A stretch of 64,000 nt of DNA from Aquatica leii (lineage: Eukaryota; Arthropoda; Insecta; Coleoptera; Lampyridae), in contig CM069439.1 of assembly GCA_035610365.1 (NCBI GenBank), positions 22,271,533 through 22,335,532 on the forward strand. The letters are read 5' to 3'. A model generated the notes under the pieces. The model was not told where the DNA came from. It did not search any database and saw only the letters and a list, made by a program, of their open reading frames with translations. This document shows positions 47,398 through 57,975 of the stretch, piece by piece; within the stretch, counting starts at the first letter, position 1, and each line of letters begins with the position of its first letter. Position numbers and translations under genes: made by a program.

Positions 47398-48898
47398 AGG
47401 GGAGAGTTAAGCAAAACAGGATATTTAATTTAATTTAATTGAAAACTAATAACTTTTAATGATTGAAGAATGTTAATAAATTTTTAAACATGATTTAATT
47501 AGTGTTTTCTCATTAATTTCAATAATTTGCTTTTTGAAATACAAGTAATGTAACAAAACTTTACGCGTTTTTCAGAAATAGGTCCAAGTATCTTGTTTGA
47601 GCCGTCTAGTTAGATAAAACTGGATACTGCGTATTAATATTTTTAAAAAATTACTGAAACTGAAAAAGAACGATTATTATCAAAAATGCTTATTATTGAA
47701 ATTAAAATCATATTATTCATTTCAAAAATTACATAAGAATATTTCTGTATTGTTGAGCCCAACCGCTACAGTGTTGGCATATTATCCTTCTTTCTTGAGA
47801 CTTCAAATTTGAATAAGTTTGGTGAAATATAAACATAGTTCGTCGTCGTTCTCTTCTTCAGAACTAGTTTCTTCAACTTTTTTGAGTTTACTCAGTATAT
47901 CAATGTTTTTCTAGTTTTCTTTGATTTAGGGATGTTTTTCTCAAGTTTTTGTATATTCAATTTCCCTTTGTCTTTTTTTTTATTTCGTTATCAACATACA
48001 TATATATTCAGTTTTTGTTTAACAATAAGAGAACAGGCAGTTCATTGGAAAGATTTAAAAATTGTTTGCAATTATCTAGCTAGAACACGAATATATTAGA
48101 CAGGATCTATCCTGATAGGTGATAATATGCTTTACTTCTAAGTGGTACTTTGTCGAAAAGTTCTAGCTTTGTTCTAGTCTAAGAAAAATTAATGTAGGTG
48201 ACATGAACAACCCTGCAGAAGTCATGCATATTTTTACCTTAACTAAAACACCACGTTCGGCACATTCTAATTGTTTTTTTCCAGTCAGCGATATAAGCTT
48301 ATAGCTTTTTTTTAAGCGCTTATGAATTCAATCAAGACTTATTTTGTATTTTTTAAGTACTTCAGACAGCAGCAAGAAATTTACCTACAGCAGGCCTACT
48401 GAATTTGATAGCTCTAGCAAGTGATGTAGGTATCGCAGTCCTCAATGTCACAATTGGATGTTGCTTCACAAAGCCATACAACCAAGGCTCACCAACCTTA
48501 TTTTTTTTGGTATTAAACTGAAAAGATATACCATTTTTTTAAGCTAATTTAAAAGCTTAACATTGTAGATTGTTAAGAGTGAAACCGAAAAGCCGTTTGT
48601 CTATCAATAGAATCTGTTTAACTAACTCTTCCTTCGTGTTACTGTGAAAACTGGCTTGTAACTTCCAAGTCCCTTTTGTCCAATTCGTCCTTCTAAAACT
48701 TTTTCCACTGCCAGCCTCATGCTCAATTGGGACTAGCTTTGTCTAGTGCCAATTTTTTTATACTTTCCCATTAAAAAAAACTGAAATGATAAGGAGGCTA
48801 ATCTTATAAAATAAGTTTAAGATGTGTAGAAACTTAGTTGGACAAAACGGGATACTATTCCATTTTAACCACGTAGTACTATCCCGTTTTACCTTATT
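47398..48898 (-). pseudogene. Decayed pogo-like DNA transposon (pogo-2)
   Basis: The left end GGGGAGAGTTAAGCAAAACAGG resembles the terminus of the pogo-like element at 54.9 kb. The minus strand carries fragments of a pogo/jerky-type transposase: LAVEKVLEGRIGQKGL and PVFTVTRR near 48650-48720, and then VKQHPIVTLRTAIPTSLARA and IKFSRPAVGKF at 48380-48480 (family FLKRHPxLSLRxPExTSLARAxGFNxxxVxxFF). AERGVLVKVKICMTSAG is near 48200-48260. The catalytic Asp blocks are lost or unreadable. The subterminal motif AAAACNGGATA occurs near 47415, 47615 and 48845, and inverted near 48880. Confidence 0.7.
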
Positions 48899-48899
48899 T

Positions 48900-49570
48900 G
48901 CTTTGTATTAATTTGTATTAATTAAATTATATGCTCCCATGTTGATTAATACAAATATGCACAGTATAAATAATAATTATATTTTTAACATTGCTAGTGA
49001 AGATCTAAACTTATAAAATAACACTGTAATAACAAATTACATATTGGAATACAATATTTTAAACTTTTATATGGTAGTAGACATCGTTTTAACAAGTATT
49101 TAAAGTAATAAAAATATTGAGGTTATACCACGTTATACTTCATCAGACAAAAACAAATTATGCTGATTAGTTTATAATACCGCCAAAATAAAATGAAACT
49201 ATATCTTTATTTTTTTATGTACACCGTTTATCATCAAAAAATTATTAATATGTTCTATGGTAAAACTTTTATGTCTAAAATTATATCCATTTACCTTTAA
49301 TAATTATTATTATTTCACGACGTTGAATTATTATTTAATTATTTTATTATTGTTATGTCTAAAATAATTTATTTTTTTTTACAAATTGTGTTTTGCGTAA
49401 AATACACAATAGATAATTTTACATAATCAATTCCTGTCCTAGTAACAAATAAATTGCCATCTTCAGATTGACCCTTTCGTGGGCATGATAAAACAACAAA
49501 AAAACTTAAAAACCTTTTTGTAGGAATAGGTACATGAATAAGTCTTTTTTAAAAGATTCTAAACAGATTT
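48900..49570. other. AT-rich spacer
   Basis: No coding sequence recognised. It lies between the pogo-2 remnant and the piggyBac-like element. Confidence 0.4.
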
Positions 49571-49599
49571 CAGAAAAACTACTCCCACTTCTAATTATT

Positions 49600-51645
49600 T
49601 CAGGTAGGAAGTATTATTCCCACTGCCTATATATAATCAACAATTTTTTGTTTAAATTTATATTCAAAAAACTAAAAAATACATTCTTAAAACATACTTT
49701 GGTAAGAAAATAAAATATTTAAATCATTTAGATATCATCAGTGCTTCTGAGAAATGTTTTTTTATCATTTCCCGTGGAACTTATTAAAACCAGGCTGAAT
49801 ACAAAAGGGTACTTGGCAGGAAGAACACGTGTACCTTGTCCTTTTTTCAGCAACTTTTGTGCTGCAGAGTCTACATCTTTTGTATGTTGGATTTTGAATG
49901 GGAAGATGTTTTCCAACTTCAGATAGGCGTATCTCATCTGGAACGGTGCGTTTATTTGATAGAAATAATATGTGTTTATTTCGTCGTTTTCTGGAACTAT
50001 AACCATCTACAAGTTGTTTTGCCAAATTGATTCTAAATGTCAACTGATCATATGGTCTCTTTCTAGCTGTATTCATAAGTATAAATGAATCGACAATAGC
50101 CATATCTACTAGATAATAAAATATACGGTGCTACCATTTCGTAGATCGTCGACCAATGGCATATCTTTCGTGAAGCTGATTAAACTGATCGACGCCACCC
50201 ATAATTTTATTATATTCGGCTATAACAATGGGGCAATAAACCGTTTCTCTCACACCCGTCTTATTTTTTGTTCCCAATACAGTTGTTGTTTTCTTTGGAC
50301 AAAAGTAGTTTGAAATAACATGAGCAAATTTACTGTCCATTCATTTGACAGCAGATATGTTTCCTTTGGTTTCAAACATGAATTCTCCACGTTGCATTTT
50401 GGTTTTATCCTTGTAGATATCTGGTAAGTTCTTTCTGTTTGTCCGCACAGTGCCAACGGCAAATATCCCCTCTTCTCAGTAGTTTCTCCATAACAACGAC
50501 TGAGCTAAAAAAATTATCGAAAGCTACGACACAATTCTTGTCCTTTAGCGAAGAAGTAAGATTTATGACAACTCTTTCACCTAAACCGTAACTGTTCTTT
50601 TCTGAATCAGTAGTCTTGCCAGTGTATATATCAAACTTGCAAATATATATATCTTGTAACCTCTTTTCACGGGTTTCATCGGCATGTACTGCTTTATCGA
50701 TGAGCGTCCTTTGAAGGTGATTATTGACTCCTCGACAACCAGGGAAGTCGAGTGTTTATATGGCTTGCGAAGAGAATCGTTGAGCATCATGACGAGAGGC
50801 CTTACTTTATGTAATTTATCATATCCCGTCTGATCCTTTGGAACGGCCTTAGTATCATTTGTATGAATATTCTCCACAAGTTTTTTATACTTTTTAGATG
50901 ACATGACTTGAGCTACCGAAGTAACTGCTAGAATAGGATCACTTGACCAATAGTTTGCCAAGTGTGGAAGTTGGTGAATTCCTATCATAATCATTACCCC
51001 GAGAAGAGCCTTGATTTCTTCTTTAGAAATGTCGTGCCAATTTTTTGATTTTTGTTAGATTTTCTTGACAGGTCTTGTGATGCATATAAATTGGTTTGTT
51101 CAACAATGAGCTCCAAGATGTCATCACTAAATATTGCATTAAAATAATCTACTTCCTTAGCATGTGGGGGAAACTGAATCGTGATTTCTGCCGGTTTATG
51201 AAAGTCGATATTCTTGTCATGTAGGTGCTCGCAATTTTTTGTCCAGGTGGATGGCTTTTCACTGTTCTTACTATCACTACCTTTATCGATTTTTTTGAGC
51301 ATAGTTAATACACTTGGAGATAGCGAATTTAAAAACTGGTTTGTCGGACTGGGAGGTCTAGGGGTGATACGTTCACTGGTGGAAGGAGTATTGCTTGTAC
51401 TGGAATCTATGGATTCTAGAATGTCCATTTCTTCGTTTGCATCATCATCCGGTTTTTCATCTGAGTTTTCCTCATCATTCGGAAGACTATAGAAGTATTC
51501 AAGCGCATTTTGTCGATGAAGAGGATTCTCTAAATTCCACATGACTAAAAAAACACATTTAGGTAATACATCGTCCCAATGGGCACTAGGAAGAATATTT
51601 CCCACATAAGAAATAATATGGGCCGTGGGAAGTATTCTTCCCATC
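49600..51645 (-). mobile_element. piggyBac-like DNA transposon
   Basis: The unit consists of a broken piggyBac transposase flanked by short palindromic units of the form GGCNNTGGGAA...TTCCCA. At the right end they occur at 51621-51643 and 51581-51604; at the left end one occurs inverted at 49606-49627. I could not fix the outer limits: no matching pair of TTAA targets with CCC termini was found, so the coordinates are the span of the conserved end units. Confidence 0.7.
49765..51542 (-). pseudogene. piggyBac transposase, frameshifted
   Basis: Probable start at 51542 (MWNLENPLHRQNALEYF); the ORF continues upstream only through palindromic end sequence. The acidic N-terminal region is followed by a frameshift near 51046, where a run of A appears one base short. 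Next come LANYWSSDPIL, DKLHKVRPLV, and the catalytic region VVEESIITFKGRSS, where the first catalytic Asp is Glu. VAFDNFF (second Asp) is near 50510, in another frame. IMGGVDQFNQLHERYA (third Asp) is within 50131-50340. The C-terminal cysteine-rich domain at 49765-50103 (RCRLCSTKV, YTCSSC, PFCIQPGF) is intact and would bind the transposon ends. At least three frame breaks make this copy inactive. Confidence 0.88.
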
Positions 51646-52027
51646 TATAGATATCGTCTTCCTATCAACATAATCACCCAAAAAACAAAAATATACACAA
51701 ATATCTGTAGCTAAATAATAAATCTACCTAAATTATAAAAAAAAAAACTCTTAGGTCTTACCTAATTACAACGATGTTTGCGGATTTTTGAAAAATACAC
51801 AAAACCTGCGTTAAAAAAGTGCTAAAAACGTGGTTGTCTATAGAAAAGGTTAAACCCTACTGAAAAGGGATTTGTAGATGCGATAATTTGCAATTCATAA
51901 GTGTCTGTTTATGTTTCAAGGAGATGGCAGCAGCAAAACATTTAGGAAATATTTTGACCCGTGGTCCGTAGCAAGAATATTTGCTGGTGGGAAATTGGCT
52001 TCCCACCGCCGACGAAACGGTTAATAA
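51646..52027. other. Flank of piggyBac-like element with palindrome
   Basis: Mostly AT-rich. It contains GGTGGGAA-ATTGGC-TTCCCACC at 51986-52007, a palindrome resembling the piggyBac end units, with TTAA at 52021-52024 just outside. This could be part of a longer piggyBac end or of a related small element. Confidence 0.4.
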
Positions 52028-52285
52028 TTGCCAAAAAAATATTATGCAGCATTTGCAAAATGACCAATATGTGAAAGTACATATGTACAACGCTTTCATG
52101 AATTTTGTATGAACTAAATTGATGCTTTGAGCGTTTAAATTTTTGCGTTGAATTTATAACAGAATGATGCATTGACCACGATAGCAGCGTATACAAACCA
52201 CTAAGCTATCAATTAGTTCAATATGTTTATTAAAGTGATAATCGGATGTCAATAAATTGATACTAATGCTGATTGGGTTTGAAAG
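52028..52285. repeat. Dispersed repeat E, copy 2
   Basis: Matches 12475-12760 (see that entry). Here it abuts a hAT transposase remnant that is not present next to copy 1, so E is an independent repeat or the shared end of a larger family. Confidence 0.75.
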
Positions 52286-52289
52286 TAGT

Positions 52290-52680
52290 CAAACTCAAAG
52301 CACAAATACAGATGAATGCATACTAAACAGGAGGAACTTATTGAATTATCCACAAATAAGAAGCTAAAACCAATGTTTATAGAAGTATACGACAACTTCT
52401 GGTTACAAAAACAGTTTCCAATTTTATATCCAGCATTATGGGTTATTGTACAGAAGCTGTTGATAGCTTTTTCGTCTTTCTATTTGGTAGAATGTGGATT
52501 CAATGCCGTTATGAGCTTCAACACAAAAAAAGAAGAAACCGACTAGAAAACAGTACTTATGAAGATTTGCGGTTGCTACTCACAAATATTGTGCCGGACA
52601 TAAATACCTTCATAACATCCCATCAGGTTCATTCAAGTCTATTAAGTTTTGTTTATATTTTAAAACAAAAGAACCACTGA
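52290..52680 (+). pseudogene. hAT transposase C-terminal remnant (FAM200/ZBED5-like)
   Basis: The plus strand encodes KQEELIELSTNKKLK, then FWLQKQFPILYPALW, LLIAFSSFYLVECGFNAV (family LLIxFPSSYLVExGFSAV), and, after a frame change at the run of A near 52520-52530, RNRLENSTYEDLRLLLTNI. This is the C-terminal dimerisation region found in hAT transposases and in vertebrate genes derived from them (FAM200, ZBED5). It extends to about 52630 (residues PDINTFITSHQVHSS). The rest of the transposase is absent. Confidence 0.8.
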
Positions 52681-52689
52681 TCTAATCCC

Positions 52690-54915
52690 AAAAGACGTTT
52701 TTATCTTAGTATAGATTTTGACAGTGAAACCTTCAGTTGATACAATCTTTAACATGTCTTCTTGGTTTTCTCCGTCGTATGCGAAAAACGAAAGGTAAAA
52801 AATGTTGCTGTCTAAAAAATCAACTTTTCAAATATTGAACGCATATATCACAACGCATTAATTCTAATTAAATTATTTCTGCTTAATGTTAATCTTATTA
52901 TAGTTAATTTTTCAAATTTTTATGTTTAAGTATTAAATAAACAAGAAAAAGATTAACAAAAATTTGAATAAAGACTATCAAAAGTTTATAAAAAACCAAA
53001 AATTTGGACAAACGCAGAAAAAACTAACGTATAATAAAAGAATTTAAAAGATTAAAATTTATTCTAAATAAAATAAACTCAAAAATTGTTAAATATTTAT
53101 TTTTCTATGCTTGCAAAAGAAAAAATGAGTATATTTTTATAAGCTTATGAAAGCTTAAAAGCTTTATATCGTAATTGTTAATTAATAAAAAAAATCAATG
53201 TGGGAAAATTTATAAAGTGTTTTTTTATATTTGTATTTAATTTACTTATTAAACTATCAGTCACTTTTGATATAAATGCAAACAATATAATTTATAGTGC
53301 GAAAATCCATTATGCTGTCACACTTAAGCTTACCATACGTGCAATTTAAGGTGTTGTTTATTCTTGTGTTATTTTTAGATTTGCGTAATCGATATTTTAC
53401 AGCAGTTTTATATATACCTGTTTTGTTATTACTTTTTCCTAATACAATAACGTTGGTTTTTTGTTTATACGTTTTACTCTTGTGCTATTCTTACATTGTT
53501 TCCTGTTTTATTTTTGTTTACCTAAATTATATTTTTAGATTCTATAAAAAAATTCGTTGCTAACATACAAGATTTTATTGAAGTAACTTTTAATCATATT
53601 TATTTTTTAATTAAAGAATTTAAACTTGAATCATATACAAATAATAACAGTACATTTATTTATACATTGACTAAATCGCAATAACGCAAATTTGCGTACT
53701 TGATTGAAATTGAAATAACCTCAATGGTCGATTCAATATTTGATTTCGTTCGGAAAGTAAAATATAAACGAATTATAAACGCTAGCGTTTTTTACGACAG
53801 AAAATGTATTTATTGAAACAAATCTATTTTATGTACAATATCGGTACAATAAAAGGTATTGTAAATAGATTATGTTAAAGATATTCACTTTAGAAATGCC
53901 GAATATGAGATTTTACGTTTATAAGCATTAGAATACAAAGTACTGTAATTTACCTACAATAATAAACTAGACACACAACATAATTACAGCTTTACGTTTG
54001 AATCACAATAATTTTATTTTTGGAAACGCAATATAAAAGTTATGGGATAATGATCTAACAAACAGAGTGCATATTTGATTATCTTGCTCAAAGCAATTGT
54101 ACAAAGATATTATTATATTTATTATTATGCGTTTTAGTTTCTGATTATAATTTTGGAAGAAGATAAAATTGTTTGTGTTTTAGAGGGATAGTAATTATTC
54201 GCTAACGTGTAAGTTTGCTTCAAAATAATTTTGCTGTAGTATTCGCCTTATTCTTACTTCATAGCCACACGTAAAGTTAGTGTAACACTTGACTGAACGC
54301 TATCAAACTTGGTTTCAAAGTAACTGAGTTAGAAACTAACCTTTATGTAAATTATAGTTACAGCTTAGACTAAAATTACACATTTTTAGACAATTTATAT
54401 GATTGCCATCATGAATACTTAAGAAGTAATGTTACCTAATGTGACTTGACATTTAAACATCAAACAAAAAGAAATTTAAAGATTTAAGAGAAATATTATA
54501 TTACATTTGAATTTAATTAATTTAAATTCACAAACCTTTATTAATATTACTAAGTTAAATATAAGTAAAACATAACGAATTTAAAAAATTGTAACTAATT
54601 AACGAATAACGCAATATCTCCCTACATTAATTTATTTATTTTATTTAAGTTTTAAAAGTTGATTTATGCAATTACAACTCTAACTTATTTTAGAACTATG
54701 CACACAATTTACAGATTAATTTGAATCATTGCATGTGAGTTATTGGCACCTACAAAATTACAATTTTTTTCTGTACGTTAAACACTACTTTTTAAACTTT
54801 TTTGGGTCACAAACTTTTTTTCATAGTCAAAACTTACCTAGTCCCGCGCCTAGCACTTTTGGCGCCCTTGTGCAAATTTAAAATAAGACCCAAATTTGTA
54901 TTACGTTCATATGTG
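52690..54915. other. AT-rich gene-free region
   Basis: About 2.2 kb, nothing recognised. The hydrophobic plus-strand ORF 53297-53563 (88 codons) has no motif and is probably chance. A short GC-rich block with GGCGCCC is near 54860, just left of the pogo-1 element. Confidence 0.4.
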
Positions 54916-55212
54916 AGTAGGGGAGACCGGGGTCAGTTGAAACAGTTTTTACATTTAATCTTGCAATTCAAAAACGTCTTAATATATTGCCATAAAAAAA
55001 CTATACAAAGATGCTTTAGGGTGTTGCCATGAATCCTGCAGTACAAAATTGTAGGATATTTTAGCTTAAACTTGTGAAAAAAATATTAAGTTCGTGTGCG
55101 AAAAATGTTACATTTGACCCAAGTAAGGGTCAGTTGTAACAGCCGTAGGGTCAATTGTAACAAAGAAACAAGAAAGTGATTCTGTTTAAAAAAATATTTA
55201 TTAATGGCAGTT

Positions 55213-55263
55213 GCCATAACTGTGAATCTGATTAGATTAGTTAATCAGATTCACAGTTATGGC
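55213..55263. repeat. Perfect 22-bp hairpin at the 3' end of the pogo-1 transposase
   Basis: GCCATAACTGTGAATCTGAT followed by TA (55213-55234) is exactly inverse-complementary to 55242-55263, with a 7-base loop GATTAGT. The right arm encodes the last residues of the transposase frame (HNCESD) plus the stop, and the left arm is an exact inverted copy of it. Confidence 0.9.
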
Positions 55264-57060
55264 AGTAATACAATACGTCGCCTTTTGTGCATTTTTCGTG
55301 CGACCATAATTTGCAACCAAGACATTGTACCCACTCCTCGCCCTGTTTGCTATTGGCCCATGCGCCTATGCACACAAGGCACAAATAGTCGTCATCATCT
55401 ATGCTACTATCTTCCAAAATACTTTCTTTCTTATTCGCAGTCTTATTCTTTTTACCTTTTTTAGCATCAATTTTTGAAACAGACGTCGACTTGCTTTGCC
55501 TGGCCAACTTTAAGTTCCTTTTGGGTGTTTTTTCTTTTTTTATTTCTGCTAACTGTGCCTTCTATGGGGTATCGGTCCAAATCGAACTTCTCATTGCCAC
55601 CCTACCTTTTCGCTTTGGTTTCTGGAAATTTGCTTTAGGCAACGGACGGATATCGCTTGGAGAAATCATAGGGAAAGTTCTTTGATTTGATGGTCTTGGA
55701 GCGTAAAGGTCTTCGTTCGTTTCATAATTTATTTGCAGAACTGGAGAAGAATGAGGAGGTGGTCTAGGATCCAGAACTTGTGAAGAATGAGGAGGCGATG
55801 TAGAGTGAAGAAACAATCTTGAACGAGAGGGAGGTGTGGATTCGAGTAGTGGCGGATCCGTGTCGTTTTAGGGTAAATGGTCGCTTGGTTCTAGCAACGG
55901 GCGGTCCGTAACTGCCGCCGGAGCGAACTCATGATCAGCAAATACGAAGCGGTTAAATGGATAAATATCGGAACATTTTAAACCAGCCTGAATATTTGCT
56001 GGTGTAGCAGTTTTTCTCCAATAGTCGGCGCAGGTGTTGAAATATTTGTTAAACGGTCCATATACCGATCTGTCTAAAGGCTGCAGTTTGTGGGACGTAT
56101 GAGGAGGGAATGACAGCAATACTATCCCGGTTTCGAGACAAAAATCAACAGCTGCAATTTGTATATAGGAATCGTGATTGTCAAGAAACAGAAGAATCTT
56201 ATTTTCTTGAGATGGCCTCACATGTTTCCCAAAATGCCGCAGAAAAGATAAGAATTCAGTACTTTGCATCCAACCGAAACCGTTTGCCGTCCCGATACTG
56301 CCCACCGGCCCATCGGACAAAAAATGATCGTGGAAATTTTTCCGAGGGAAAATAAACATTGGCGGTATTAAATTACCAACTGCATTAACAGCCACGCATA
56401 CAGTTACCAATGTCCTTCTTTCATGTGAATTAATGCCTCCAACCTGTTTTACACCTTTGGCGGCTAAGACTTTATAAGGTTTTGGTGCTGTAGTAACTCC
56501 TGTTTCATCTAAATTGTAAATGTTTTGAGGTTCAATTCCGTACCTTTTTATTACATTGCTAAGTTTATCGAAAAATTTCTCAACATTCTGTTTATTAAAG
56601 TTGCAAGCTCGAGCAATGCTGGTTGATTCGGGGATTCTAATGGAGAGTGTTGGATTACGTTTCAAAAAACCCGTAAACCAATCAGCACCGGCTCTCTAAC
56701 TCCTTCCACTTGTCAGGAAATTTCAGTTTGTTTGCAACTGCGTATTTATAAGCCAAATTTCTTAGTTCTTTTGGTGTGAGTCCATAGAAAATATTTGCTG
56801 ACGCTTTAAGATATTCCGTGAGCTCCGCTTCCAAAGTCGCGAAAAACACTTTATTATGTGGCTTATATCCCACCTGAGGGTCTTCATTTAAATTTTGCTT
56901 TTTGATAAATCTTTGCAGTGTTACGTGACAGATGTCATAGGTTTTTGCTGCTTTTCGAAATGACACCTTTTCGTTCATTACTAAATCAGCAGCTCTCTCA
57001 ATAACATTTTGATCCGGACCTCTGTTGGTGGTGCGAAGACGATTGCGAGGTATTTCTTGT
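55241..57060 (-). pseudogene. pogo-like transposase with C-terminal PHD-type finger (pogo-1)
   Basis: N-terminal HTH: NRGPDQNVIERAADLV and KVSFRKAAKTYDICHVTLQR at about 56900-57040. A CENP-B-like region continues to about 56690. A one-base frameshift near 56698 is followed by [18 protein letters not shown]. The DDD core (frame 55868-56665) is complete: [17 protein letters not shown] and [10 protein letters not shown]. Two in-frame stops follow, TAA at 55868-55870 and TAG at 55562-55564; the Pro/Ser-rich linker continues between and after them. The frame ends with C4HC3-type PHD spacing (CLVC, CLGCKLWSHEKC, YYCHNC). No ATG precedes the HTH: the family's usual MPRNR reads IPRNR (ATA). That may be a lost start or a splice-joined exon. 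Three lesions make this copy inactive. Confidence 0.87.
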
Positions 57061-57149
57061 GTAAAACGACCGGACGTTTTTATAAAGATCAGTAAATTGG
57101 GGCTGTCAGAAAGCTATTTTGAATTTACACACTATACCATCACCTTTCG

Positions 57150-57180
57150 GGGGCAATTGTAACAGTGTTACAATTGCCCC
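57150..57180. repeat. 31-bp perfect palindrome of two inverted subterminal motifs
   Basis: GGGGCAATTGTAACA (57150-57164), one central G, then TGTTACAATTGCCCC (57166-57180): two head-to-head copies of the pogo-1 subterminal motif. It lies between the transposase start and the right end. Confidence 0.88.
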
Positions 57181-57574
57181 GGATTGTGATGTTACAATTG
57201 CCCCAGAATGTATTAACCTTAAATATTGTGCCTACTGAGATTAATTACTAGCCTTAACAAGAAACGTGTGGTACTAAATGATGCGTAATTTAACACAGTT
57301 TCGAATGGTGTCCACGAAAAATTCTACAAATTTTAATGCTAGCCACTAGAAGGAAACAAGTTGCAACAAAATATTTTACTTACGACGTACTAAATCGCGT
57401 TACCTTCCGTGTACAAAACACACTTGCACGTATGACGCTACCAACACCAATCACAGTTTGCAACCGAGCTACGAGTAAACGGATTATAGCGACAGTGCAT
57501 AATTTCAATAGATGCCACTAGTATAAACACTGTTACAATTGACCCATGTTACAATTGACCCCAGTCTCCCCCAG

Positions 57575-57975
57575 ATACGGGTTAAGTTAGGTATTATTAT
57601 CCAATATTGAAAAATAGTTTTAAAAAGTATTTTCATAAATTTATTATAATTTTTATATTTTACACGTACAAGTACAAGCCATAAGCCATACAAGTATTTT
57701 TTTATTGAGGTACATAACATAATTATAAACTTATAGAAAACAGAAATATATTCTAGCACTACTACAACTCAAAATTTTTGTATTTTAGTTTCAAATGTAA
57801 TATATGATACAAAAACACAAGAAATAAAAAAAATTATTAAAACATTAAAAAAACTCGTTTATATATCACAGGACGAAACTGATCGACAAATAAAAACAAA
57901 AAAAATATTATTTTAATAATGCAACATGTCACCTTTTAAAGATTAGTATCTAGGTATTAGGTATTGTTATTAATA
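57575..57975. other. AT-rich spacer between pogo-1 and the Tc1-like element
   Basis: No ORF recognised. It may be the 3' flank of the hAT element whose stop codon lies just beyond the Tc1-like insertion (59368), but nothing in the sequence proves that. Confidence 0.35.

Larger units (their letters stand above)
54918..57574 (-). mobile_element. pogo-like DNA transposon with subterminal motif arrays (pogo-1)
   Basis: The ends are inverted repeats: GGGGAGACCGGGGTCAGTTG at the left (from 54920) and, on the minus strand, GGGGAGACTGGGGTCAATTG at the right (ending near 57572). The subterminal DNA holds eight copies of a GGG(T/G)CA(A/G)TTGTAACA-like motif: 54929, 55127 and 55149 at the left, 57150, 57166, 57192, 57531 and 57548 at the right. 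The transposase gene occupies about 55241-57060 on the minus strand. A TA target copy is visible at the left (54918-54919), but the right boundary (CCCCCAGATA) does not give an exact match, so the last few bases are uncertain. Confidence 0.82.

Noticed and set aside
49728..50006. Minus-strand ORF of 92 codons
   Set aside because: Wrong frame of the piggyBac C-terminal region; the correct frame with the cysteine-rich domain is 49765-50103.
49540..51850. TTAA sites near 49550 and 51808 as piggyBac target duplications
   Set aside because: Neither is followed inward by matching inverted ends; TTAA is frequent in AT-rich DNA.
53297..53563. Possible small membrane protein gene on the plus strand
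   Set aside because: Hydrophobicity is expected from T-rich DNA; no signal, motif or supporting context.
54840..54915. GGCGCC-containing block as the 3' end of the ZMYM1-like hAT element, which would put pogo-1, Tc1 and pogo-3 all inside one hAT copy
   Set aside because: Attractive but unsupported: no terminal inverted repeat pairs it with the region beyond 63480.
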